Both the position numbers and the translations under genes were made by a program. Below the pieces are notes generated by a model. That model was not told the DNA's origin. It saw only the letters and a list, made by a program, of their open reading frames with translations, and made no database searches. DNA of 64,000 bases, from contig NW_005434648.1 of the NCBI RefSeq assembly GCF_000315625.1, forward strand, positions 537,869-601,868. Direction: 5' to 3'. Of the stretch, positions 35,929-44,299 are shown piece after piece. The DNA comes from Guillardia theta CCMP2712 (Eukaryota > Cryptophyceae > Pyrenomonadales > Geminigeraceae). The stretch's first letter is position 1; every line of letters begins with the position of its first letter.

Positions 35929-37266
35929 TCCCTGGCGCAGGTCATCAGCAATGTATGAGTGGAGAAAGGAGCTGAATCGACGAATGCTGGTCGTCCATTT
36001 CACGCTGGCATGCATTCTATTCCGGTTTCTTGCATCATTCATCCACCACATCTTCTTTCCAGCTCACAAAATCCTTCTCCTCAAGTATTCCTTCCCTGCT
36101 CTGAACACTTTCACTTGTGTGTCATCAGTACCCCTTCATAGGTGGGTCAAAGTCAAACATTCGATTCTAGTCGTCTTGTCCCACTTCCATCTCATTGTGA
36201 CATGTCTTCATCCTTCTCCTATCTACTTCCTTCCTCTCCTCTCCCCTCTCCCCTCAGCATTTTCGTCGCTGGAACTGAAATGCCCTACATCTTCTGCATG
36301 CTCTACACCCTCAAGCGATCCTGCGAGGCGGACATGCGTGTCCATGGGGGTGGGGGTAGATGCCGGGGAGGTAGCCAAGATCAAATTGCGGTAAAGACGG
36401 TATTTCAAGGGGTACTTATGTGGTAAATTGATGGTGGGGGTCCATCAATAAGGGGTGGGTGATCCCATACCAAATGACATTTCTATATTGGTTAAGTGAC
36501 ACACTATGACCAATGGTGACCCAAAAATTAGAATCTCAAAAAAAAATGTCGAAATCGCGGTGAGGTGCAAACCCCGAACGGTAAAACAACAAAGGAGCAA
36601 CGAGAATATAGAATGTTGTGATTAAAAAAAAGAACATCCCTGCAAATCCACCTGTACAAATCAATTCTTCCGAAGTCTAAACACCCGTCTGTTTATCTAT
36701 CAAAGTAGAAGTAGGGGTGGGTACCAGGTTTGTGGCTCAACAAACTTCGAATATTTCCCGCCTTCCCGCCCTCCCGCCTTCATCCGAAGTCTAATAACTA
36801 CCCGTTTGTTTATCTGTCGAACTTGAGTAGGGGTGGGTACCAGGTTTGTGGCCTTCCCGCCCTCCCGCCTTCATCCGAAGTCTAATAACTACCCGTTTGT
36901 TATCTGTCGAACTTGAGTAGGGGTGGGTACCAGGTTTGTGGCCTTCCCGCCCTCCCGCCTTCATCCGAAGTCTAATAACTACCCGTTTGTTATCTGTCGA
37001 ACTTGAGTAGGGGTGGGTACCAGGTTTGTGGCCTTCCCGCCCTCCCGCCTTCATCCGAAGTCTAATAACTACCCGTTTGTTATCTGTCGAACTTGAGTAG
37101 GGGTGGGTACCAGGTTTGTGGCTCTGTAAAGATTTCCCCGCCCTCCCGCCTTCTCTCCCTCCCTCCCATCCTCCCTCCCGCCTTCCATCACTCCCTTCTT
37201 CCCGCCCTCCCTCCCTCCCTCCCTCATTCCCGCCTTCCGAAGCTCCCGCGTTCACCCTGATCAAAT
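35929..37266. other. Upstream flank of Fanzor: gene remnant, AT-rich DNA and tandem repeats
   Basis: 36060-36250 is pyrimidine-rich. 36248-36345 contains an exon-like reading on the + strand after a CAG acceptor (FVAGTEMPYIFCMLYTLKR) that runs straight into repetitive GGGGTGGGGGT DNA. From about 36400 the composition turns AT-rich, and the 90-bp tandem repeats fill 36668-37130. The 37140-37245 part is a (CCCTC)n-like tract directly before the Fanzor start. Confidence 0.55.
36668..37130. repeat. Five tandem copies of a ~90-bp unit upstream of Fanzor
   Basis: Each unit runs CCGAAGTCTAATAACTACCC, then GTTTGTTATCTGTCGAACTTG, AGTAGGGGTGGGTACCAGG, TTTGTGGCC and TTCCCGCCCTCCCGCCTTCAT. Copies start at about 36670 (diverged, with a longer spacer), 36784, 36875, 36965 and 37055. 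The last three are almost identical and spaced exactly 90 bp. Because 90 is a multiple of three, the minus strand shows a 30-residue protein repeat, which I regard as an artefact. The position directly 5' of an intronless Fanzor suggests left-end repeats of the mobile element or its promoter. Confidence 0.92.
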
Positions 37267-39195
37267 ATGGGGAAAAGGAAAAGAGGAAAACAAAGAAAGT
37301 CTTGTTCTGATTCACAGACGACTGTCAAGATGTGTTTGAAAAAACATCTCAAACAACACACAATGATCGGTGTGATTGATGATTGGGTGAAACACATAAG
37401 CAAAATAAGCCATCGAGGTAGCATCATCTTCAATCATCTATTGTTATGGTGTTTTGAGAAGGATTCAATGCAAGGTGATGATACGTACATTACAAGGCTG
37501 TTTGATCAGATATACAATCGTACTAGAAAAGTAACAGACAAAGAAAAAGAAGAAGGGATGCAAGAAGAAACGGTCAAGACCAATGGTGGAGATAAAGTTT
37601 TCTTTCGGACCTGTTTTCTGATGGGTGAAAAACGCAGAGGTAATGCAATTCAGTTTGATATTTTAGACGAGTTTTGGCAAGAAAAAGGGAACAAGTATCC
37701 ACCAATACAACGCAGGAAAGAAGGGGATATTCGAGTACTGTACTATTCTGCTGATCAATATGCAACAAATTTCCAAAATTACATATTCTATACGATGGGA
37801 CAAAAACAGACTAGATACATAAAGGAATGGGGAAAGCTCAATGGGATTTCTTCAGAAAATGAGATACAGGATATACGGAATACAGTAAACGGATGGAGCT
37901 TTCCACCAAAAACTCGTGTTCTCGAAAGACAGGATGTCATTGATTTCATAAGGGAACAAAAAGAGATCATTGGATGGGACAATCATTATAACTTGTCATG
38001 GACCCGTGACAAAATCAAGAAAAACCCTGATCAGCAAAAATGGATGCAATTACACATGCCAAATCTTGTCAAGTACCATTTTTCGGTTCTGAGGTTTTTG
38101 GAGATTCATGATATATCTGATCGATACACGATCGCTCCGATTTTTCAGATACGCAAACAATTTATTCGCGTAGACATTTGGGGTTTATTCTACATTATGG
38201 ATCAATCTGGTCTGTTGCAATATTCAAAGGGTGGGAAAAGCAAATGCATGAAAAAGTTCACACAACAAAAACATAAGCGATTCTTGTCGGTGTTGAAGCT
38301 ACAATCAAATTTGAGAAAGAAAGGGACAGTTGATAGCATACAGACTGACGGAGTCGCACTCTGTGTGACGTTCAAGAAGAGAATACACAATGAGACAGAC
38401 AATACTACTACAAAGAAAAGCAAAACAAGAGATTGTGATGTGTCCTCAAGACGAGTTATTGCAATCGATCCTGGTCGCAATGTACTGATATGCGGTGTCG
38501 AGCAAATACCTGGTCAAGAAAAACCAAAGCAGTATCGATATACTCGAAGGCAGTACTATCATGAGTCTCATATTACTCGGAATAACGCCAAGTTAGAAAA
38601 ATGGAGACAAGGCATAACAGAGGAATCAAACGATATTGCAAGAGTGTCAGCAAAAACGTCTCGGTTGGATCACTTTGAAAGATACATCGACACCGTGGTG
38701 AGACTAAGCGAGATCCTGTTCGAACACAATTGTCAAAACAAGTTCGCACGCCTGAAGATGGATAACTACATCCACAAACACAAGGCGATTGATACGTTCT
38801 TCAAGAAGATGAAAGGTAATGGGACAGATCAAAATCCAATAATTGCATACGGTGATGCATCATTCGGTTGTACTGGGCGTGGAGAGAAGTCAGTGCCTGT
38901 AAAATGGATCAAAAGGCGATGTCAGAACTTCTTCGAGGTGACGGCAGTTGATGAATACAGAACGACAAAATGTTGCAATCAATGTCATCAAGAATTGTAT
39001 GATTTGAGACGCAAACAAATCAACAAGAATGGTATACTTGCTGACGAAGTGTCAGTGGTGCGGGGTTTGAAATGGTGCAGATCCACCAATTGTGTTCAAA
39101 ACCGTATCAAGTCTCGTGATGTCAATGCTGCTATGAATATTCTATTGTGCTACATGTCTCTACCAGCACGACCAGATTTTCTGAAACGGCCTTGA
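37267..39195 (+). CDS. Fanzor: eukaryotic TnpB/OrfB-family RNA-guided endonuclease
   Basis: Intronless ORF of 642 codons. Fanzors are eukaryotic relatives of transposon TnpB and Cas12. They cut DNA guided by an RNA encoded at the end of their element. A basic start (MGKRKRGKQRK) could be a nuclear signal. The RuvC-like domain lies in the C-terminal half: D401 in VIAIDPGRN (RuvC-I), the Fanzor-typical GDASFG at about 530, E563 in AVDEYRTTKCC, and D618 in SRDVNAAMNI (RuvC-III). The catalytic Glu appears in the relocated Fanzor position, since the canonical TnpB site carries KMDNY instead of a Glu. A zinc finger is formed by C569/C570, C573, C604 and C609. It is much more AT-rich than its neighbours and lacks introns, consistent with a mobile gene. 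Published work characterised a Fanzor from Guillardia theta; I cannot tell if it is this locus. Confidence 0.93.
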   Translation: MGKRKRGKQRKSCSDSQTTVKMCLKKHLKQHTMIGVIDDWVKHISKISHRGSIIFNHLLLWCFEKDSMQGDDTYITRLFDQIYNRTRKVTDKEKEEGMQEETVKTNGGDKVFFRTCFLMGEKRRGNAIQFDILDEFWQEKGNKYPPIQRRKEGDIRVLYYSADQYATNFQNYIFYTMGQKQTRYIKEWGKLNGISSENEIQDIRNTVNGWSFPPKTRVLERQDVIDFIREQKEIIGWDNHYNLSWTRDKIKKNPDQQKWMQLHMPNLVKYHFSVLRFLEIHDISDRYTIAPIFQIRKQFIRVDIWGLFYIMDQSGLLQYSKGGKSKCMKKFTQQKHKRFLSVLKLQSNLRKKGTVDSIQTDGVALCVTFKKRIHNETDNTTTKKSKTRDCDVSSRRVIAIDPGRNVLICGVEQIPGQEKPKQYRYTRRQYYHESHITRNNAKLEKWRQGITEESNDIARVSAKTSRLDHFERYIDTVVRLSEILFEHNCQNKFARLKMDNYIHKHKAIDTFFKKMKGNGTDQNPIIAYGDASFGCTGRGEKSVPVKWIKRRCQNFFEVTAVDEYRTTKCCNQCHQELYDLRRKQINKNGILADEVSVVRGLKWCRSTNCVQNRIKSRDVNAAMNILLCYMSLPARPDFLKRP

Positions 39196-39401
39196 ATCAC
39201 ACATGGGTCTGGTTATACTTCAACCTGTTCTTCATAGAAAGGATGAAGTACGAGTCAGACACAAGGAAATATTGGCGTGTGGGTCTTCAATGATCCATAA
39301 TTTCGACGGAAAATTTAGAATTTTGAAATTTTATGTTTTGTGTCGTTTAGCTAATATCCTCACAATCTCCCTACCCCCATGGAATGTTTTGTGTGCAAGA
39401 C
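39196..39401 (+). ncRNA. Candidate Fanzor guide-RNA / element right end
   Basis: In characterised Fanzor and TnpB elements the guide RNA overlaps or follows the 3' end of the ORF and extends to the element's right end. The 206 nt after the stop are AT-rich, non-coding and contain a 7-bp perfect stem (TACTTCA at 39216-39222 with TGAAGTA at 39244-39250) plus AT-rich palindromic sequence near 39310-39335. The AT-rich composition ends at the 27-bp direct repeat at 39375-39401. The location is inferred from family knowledge; no transcript evidence is available here. Confidence 0.35.
39375..39401 (+). repeat. 27-bp direct repeat, copy 1
   Basis: CCCCATGGAATGTTTTGTGT plus GCAAGAC, identical to 40588-40614. 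This copy is at the edge between AT-rich Fanzor flank and GC-richer DNA holding the ABC-F fragment. Confidence 0.95.
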
Positions 39402-39687
39402 AATCGTCAGGAAGGCGGACAGACGAGGAAAGCGACCGATGGTTCCAGAGAGAGTGTAGGCTCGGCCTTGCCTTCTCGTGTATCTGATCAAACCTCGTCA
39501 AAACTGCCTTGACAGCATCAAGTCAAACTCACTCGAGCAACTTCTCTCGTCGTTTCTCACGAAGCTCAGTAGACTGCAGAGATTGAACAAACTCTCAGAA
39601 GATATGGAGAGGAACAAATTAACGAGCAACAAAAAGAGCAGAAGAGAAGAGAAGAGAAGAGAAGAGAAGAGAAGGCTCGTCTTCGAC

Positions 39688-40344
39688 CTTGGCGTATGTC
39701 GCCTGCATTTCTTTCCTTCGTTCTTCATACTCGTTGTAGTTGCCCTTGTGGTGGGTCAGACGTCGGGCTATGCCGCTGATGTGCAGCATGTCGGTGCAGA
39801 CAGCATCTAGAAACATGCGGTCGTGCGAGACGACGACGACGATCCTGCTCTTCCACACCTGCAGGCCAGTCGGAGAACTCAGAGAGCAACGACACGCTGA
39901 AGGGGTAGGACGAGCAGTAATGGTTTGGGGGCAAGCAGAAGTATGAGGTGGTGGTGGTGTAGGGAGGAGAAGGAGGAGGTGGTGGTCCATGTGGTGGTGG
40001 TGGTGATGTAGGAAGGAGGAGGTGGTGGAGGAGGAAGAGGAAGAGGTGGAGGTGGAGGTGGAGGTGGTGGTGGAAGAGGAGATGTTTGTTTTACCATCGA
40101 GGTAGCAAGAGTTCGCTGCAGCCACAGCACGCCATCAATCGAGAGATGGTTCGTCGGCTGCAAGATCAAAATTTCAACTTCCTGCTCCTCTTTCTCCTCC
40201 TCTCCGCCAACCTCATCCAGCAGTAGGATATCGGGCTTTGCAAATAGAGCAGCAGCGAGAGCAACGCGCACTCTCCATCCTCCAGACAGTGCCTGATCAG
40301 AAACCGTCAACAACCTCATCATTTCCCGCTCCCCCTTCCCCCTT

Positions 40345-40404
<60 letters not shown>

Positions 40405-40587
40405 TCTCCTGCTCTCCCTCGCACCTTCATCGGTTCATCCTCCTCCTCCTCCTCCTCCTCCTCCTCCTCCTCTCCCTCGCACCTTCATTGGCCTTGATAG
40501 GAGCTCTTCCGAGAATCCCAAGCTCACCAGCATCGCTCTTGCTCGACCCTCAGACTGCGCGGGCAAGTCAATCCCCGCCCTCCTCTT
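39688..40587 (-). pseudogene. Fragment of an ABC-F ATPase (GCN20-like)
   Basis: ABC-F proteins are soluble twin-ATPase translation factors. Minus-strand exons encode only the second half of the first ATPase domain. They are LPAQSEGRARAMLVSLGF near 40560, the signature [17 protein letters not shown] and Walker B PDILLLDE near 40260, [17 protein letters not shown] near 40120, and the H-loop region VVVVSHDRMFLD with HHKGNYNEYEERRKEM, ending at a donor at 39687. Walker A and everything N-terminal are missing, since upstream of 40614 lies only GC-rich repetitive DNA. The second ATPase domain is also missing before the Fanzor. Both sides are bounded by the 27-bp direct repeat. Introns hold CTCCTG and CCT repeats. 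It is most likely a non-functional fragment. Confidence 0.72.
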
Positions 40588-40614
40588 CCCCATGGAATGT
40601 TTTGTGTGCAAGAC
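40588..40614 (+). repeat. 27-bp direct repeat, copy 2
   Basis: Second exact copy of the 27-mer found at 39375-39401. Sequence similarity stops on both sides. It lies at the truncated 5' end of the ABC-F fragment and adjoins T/A-rich DNA followed by the GC-rich hairpin island. Confidence 0.95.
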
Positions 40615-40617
40615 TAC

Positions 40618-41200
40618 CCCTAAATTTATCAATTAATACCCCGTAATATCCCTATAGTAAAGATGGGGTACTACACCCCTACCCTTACATTCGACACATT
40701 TCCGTTGATCGAGGATTTTTTTCCTCGCTCAGGATCAACGGCTGTCGCCGGGCTCGGTGCTGTGACTGCCGGACCCGGCCCCCCCAACCCCCCCCCCCAC
40801 CCGGGGCCGGCCCGGCCGAACCGTTGACTTGAACCGTCCGGTCCGGGTCCTGCGGCCGGGCGTACCGACGGTCACTGAATAGTTGCTGATTCAGTGACGG
40901 CAGTGAGTACCCAGTACCTGGGTACCTGGCCGGGTAGCGGCCGGCCGCCGCACAGGCTGCAGCGGGCCCGCCGGGGGGGGGAGTCACCTCCCGGCCCGGC
41001 CTTTTTATATTGTCTATTGTTATAACATTTTAGATGGATCTGATACCAGAAATGGAATTAGTACGACTTGATATTGTACCTGTTAGGCTATTTTAGGGTG
41101 ATTCACTGTGTGATCTCTGAGCCAATGGCTCAAAATTTAAAATTGAAAAACCACTTTCTGAATCCACAAACTTCTACAGCCCGGGTTCCTACCTCATTCG
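40618..41200. repeat. GC-rich hairpin-forming island and AT-rich flank
   Basis: Several inverted repeats cluster here: GTTGATC-GAGGA / TCCTC-GATCAAC (40704-40739), GTCACTGAAT / ATTCAGTGAC with an 8-nt loop (40871-40898), and GTACCCAG / CTGGGTAC (40907-40925). The 40740-41005 part is extremely GC-rich with poly-C and poly-G runs, then composition flips to AT-rich at about 41005. No coding signal is seen. It resembles GC-rich patches at 3180-3300, 28960-29010 and 44380-44580, suggesting a dispersed element family. Confidence 0.6.
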
Positions 41201-41269
41201 CAACATTTTGAACCATTATCTGAAACATTGAAATTTTGGACCACAGATTCGAGATAGGTTGCCCTGACG

Positions 41270-42938
41270 ATGGCGGACAAGAGGCATGCCCTCCCCTCCT
41301 TCTCGTGCCCGATCACCATGGAAGTGATGAGCGACCCTGTGACCTCCTGCGATGGTCACACCTACGAGCGGTCCAGCATTGAGACCTGGTTCAGACAGAA
41401 TGCCTCCAGCCCCCTCACTGGTGCTGTCCTCGGCTCCAAATCCCTCCTTCCCAACATTGCTCTGAAAAATGCGATCCAAGAGTGGCACACGCAGAATGCA
41501 TTGCACATAGAAAGACATGACATCGAATTCGATCAGGGCGGTCCGATATCAGCAGGTTCGTTCAAGACAAGTAGCTGTGCTCAAGGTGAGGCGAGGCGAC
41601 GATGACATGACTGAAGCTGGAGTTTTGCTAAAGTTAGGAAGACACCCTCGAATTGTTCGCTTCATAGGGCAATGTGAGGATAAGGATGGTCGCTTGCTAG
41701 TGACAGAGTTTGCCGAGTATGGGTCTCTTAGTGACGCTCTCTGTCACGAGCTTCGAGGTCAGGTGTCGTTGGAACATCAGCTTGTGATGATGCAGCAGAT
41801 AGCTCAGGGCATGGAACATGTTGCAGACCATGCGGTTGTGCATCGTGACCTGGCGGCGCGTAATGTGCTACTATTCAAATTTGACGTGAACGATGTGCGG
41901 AAAACATCGGTGAAGGTGACAGACCTGGGGCTGGCAACAGAGCTGAACAACCGCACTCATGCTACACTGGGGGAAGGAGCGCAACCATATCGGTACATGC
42001 CTCCTGAGTCGATTCAATTCAGACAATTCTCAGAGAAAAGTGACGTTTGGGCATACGGCGTCACCTGTTGGGAGATCCTTACTTGTGCCAAGATCCCTTA
42101 CTACAACATAACACAGGACGACGGAGTCATTCAGTTTGTGTGCAGTGGAGGGAGGCTACAAAGGGACGAGATAGAAGGAGAATGCCCCGATACCCTCTGG
42201 GAGCTCATGGAAGATTGTTGGCGCACAAACCATGGCGATCGCCCCAAGTTTTCAGAGCTGGCAGTAGCACTTGGATGTCTGGACAGAGAAGAACGTATAA
42301 AGCAATTGGAGTCGAGTTTTCAGGAAGACCTTGTTCGTAAAGAGACCGAACTTGCTGCTGAAAGAGAAAAGCTTGCCATCAAACGTACAGAGTTGCATGC
42401 AGTCAGCGAGAAGCTTGCCGCTACGGAGAAAGAGCTTCATGACACCAGGAATGAGCTTGGTGCAGACAAATCTAAGCTGCGTATGTTACAGGCTGAGACG
42501 ATAGATGTCAGCAACAAACTTGCCAACAGCGAGGCTGAGATTGCCATCAAACGTACAGAGTTGCATGCAGTCAGCGAGAAGCTTGCCGCTACGGAGAAAG
42601 AGCTTCATGACACCAGGAATGAGCTTGGTGCAGACAAATCTAAGCTGCGTATGTTACAGGCTGAGACGATAGATGTCAGCAACAAACTTGCCAACAGCGA
42701 GGCTGAGATTGCCATCAAACGTACAGAGTTGCATGCAGTCAGCGAGAAGCTTGCCGCTATGGAGAAAGAGCTTCATGACACCAGGAATGAGCTTGGTGCT
42801 GAGCAAGTGAAATATCGACAATCTGAAAAAGATTTGAAAGACACAAGAAAGGAATTAGAAGATATCAAGATTGTTGTTCTCAAAAGCGATGATGGGCCAG
42901 CATATAAGAAGTTTAAGTTTTGGTCTTCTGGTTTGTAG
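41270..42938 (+). CDS. U-box plus protein-kinase protein, apparently frameshifted
   Basis: The ATG at 41270 starts a U-box (E3 ubiquitin-ligase) domain: FSCPITMEVMSDPVTSCDGH, TYERSSIETWF and LPNIALKNAIQEW. The same frame goes on to a kinase glycine-loop-like AGSFKT and then stops near 41603. The following kinase is in another frame from about 41570: QVAVLKVRR (beta-3 Lys), VHRDLAARNVLL, VTDLGLAT (DLG in place of DFG), YMPPES and DVWAYGVTCWEIL. A missing beta-2 strand plus the frame change around 41555-41580 indicate a deletion, a sequence error or a pseudogene; no GT-AG intron fits. The C-terminus is a coiled coil built from 56-residue repeats and ends at 42938. Without the break it would be a ubiquitin-ligase kinase like plant U-box kinases, but with the order reversed. 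Confidence 0.75.
42372..42790 (+). repeat. 168-bp coding tandem repeat
   Basis: Two complete and one partial unit start at about 42372, 42540 and 42708, each coding for 56 residues (AIKRTELHAVSEKLAA...). The units are nearly identical at nucleotide level, so the duplication is recent. They lengthen the coiled coil of the U-box/kinase protein. Confidence 0.93.
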
Positions 42939-43090
42939 AGGATGAAATTGAACGACAGGAAGATGGGTCATACAACATACACACAGTCATTTTTGTCCTG
43001 TTTGCCTTTTATAAAAAGGTGAAAGGATTCTCAGCTTTGCCATGAGACTTCGAGCACCAAAGCAATTTTTCCAAGCGCAAAGACGAACTC

Positions 43091-44299
43091 TTAAACGTAG
43101 TTGAATGCAGGAGAAGTTTCCGTAAAAATCAACAGCATTAGCGCCGATTCGACGGTAGAATTTTCAATATATTTTTGTAAATTACTGTAGATCATAAGAG
43201 CATTAACATCACCGCTCATTCTGCATGCATGATTCAAGTAATACACATAGAATCTTGATTTTTCAATGTTTTTGAATTGCTGAGTAGGAAATGTCAAGAC
43301 TCTTTCATCGTATGTGAGATTGTCGTTGAAATTTGCGTAGTTCGAAGACAAATTACGCTTTAGAGCTGCAATGCAATGAGATAATGGTCGTGTCCGCAAA
43401 ATCGATGCATCCTTTCCAAAATAAACATAGTATAACTTTCTATGTGCAAAACTCCGTTCCATGCCTTTGCAGAAAACAATGAAAGGTTCTCCGAACTGAC
43501 ATTTCGTACTGAGTTTTCGGTCCATATTATCAACCTCATCGGTCACGTATATGTTATTATTTGCATATTTGCACATTACGGCAATGCTCTGGCTCTCTTG
43601 CAACAAAGGTCGTATTCTCGAGAGGTCATTGTATAGATAGTAGAATACGCTGAATCTGATCTTAATTAAACTGTAGTAGCATAGGATTATTGCAGCTGTT
43701 TGAAGGAACCTCGTCATACTCTCATAATTCCCACAGAGGTCAACAGAAAATGCAGTGATAAAAGCGAGTGGAAACCAAACCAATACAACCCTGGGTGCTG
43801 GCCGGTATAACAATATTCTTTTAAAGTACTTCCTAGGTGCATCATCGAGGTCTCCCAAGTATGCATAATCTTTAAGGCACAGATATGTGATGCATACCAG
43901 GACAAGCTGTGCGATACACACTCGGCAGAGGTAACTTGAAAGAAAAACAGCACATCCTCCTTCTCTTGTTCCACTCCAAACGTCCAACAAAGTAAGGCCA
44001 GCGAATCCAATTTCTAATAGAACAATCCCTAAACAAACCCAGAATAGAAGCTGGGGCAATGCTTCACAACAGCGCAGAAACATCAACGAAATTATCATCA
44101 ACATGTAGAATTCATAAAATTTCATGTTGGCCTGATATTCAATCTCCGACAGCTTATTCGCGGAAGTCTCAGGAAACAAGTATTCATATACAGCCATCCA
44201 AATGGAACTGAACAGAGATGTATACGAGTCCATGGAATGGTCAGGCTCGCTGGTACAGGCCATCACATTCCATCTTGCTTGCTTCCACATCTTGGCCAT
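43091..44299 (-). CDS. Orphan multi-pass membrane protein
   Basis: Intronless ORF of 402 codons, starting MAKMWKQARWNVMA, that I do not recognise. At least five hydrophobic segments can be seen in the first two thirds (around MLMIISLMFLRCC, LLFWVCLGIVLLEIGFAGL, CRVCIAQLVLVCITYLCL, VVLVWFPLAFITAF and LQTAAIILCYYSLI). The C-terminal part is soluble, rich in Tyr, Asn and Arg. Codon use is more AT-rich than in the housekeeping genes, like its Fanzor-region neighbours. Lack of introns and composition suggest a lineage-specific or recently acquired gene. The start is the first ATG; a second lies at MACTSEPD a few codons on. Confidence 0.6.
   Translation of the reverse strand: MAKMWKQARWNVMACTSEPDHSMDSYTSLFSSIWMAVYEYLFPETSANKLSEIEYQANMKFYEFYMLMIISLMFLRCCEALPQLLFWVCLGIVLLEIGFAGLTLLDVWSGTREGGCAVFLSSYLCRVCIAQLVLVCITYLCLKDYAYLGDLDDAPRKYFKRILLYRPAPRVVLVWFPLAFITAFSVDLCGNYESMTRFLQTAAIILCYYSLIKIRFSVFYYLYNDLSRIRPLLQESQSIAVMCKYANNNIYVTDEVDNMDRKLSTKCQFGEPFIVFCKGMERSFAHRKLYYVYFGKDASILRTRPLSHCIAALKRNLSSNYANFNDNLTYDERVLTFPTQQFKNIEKSRFYVYYLNHACRMSGDVNALMIYSNLQKYIENSTVESALMLLIFTETSPAFNYV

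Noticed and set aside
36668-37130. CRISPR array
   Set aside because: Units are contiguous 90-bp tandem copies with no variable spacers, in a eukaryotic genome with no cas genes.
36791-37315. Minus-strand ORF with a 30-residue protein repeat over the tandem array
   Set aside because: The unit is 90 bp, so any open frame repeats perfectly. It has no start context and no similarity to a protein family, and covers the non-coding array upstream of Fanzor.
39375-40614. 27-bp repeats as a simple target-site duplication of the Fanzor element
   Set aside because: The Fanzor lies outside, not between, the two copies; the enclosed DNA is the ABC-F fragment, so a plain duplication flanking Fanzor does not fit.
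42939-43090. Retroviral or LTR element in the accessory region
   Set aside because: I saw no reverse transcriptase, integrase or protease motifs and no long terminal repeats between 36 and 45 kb.
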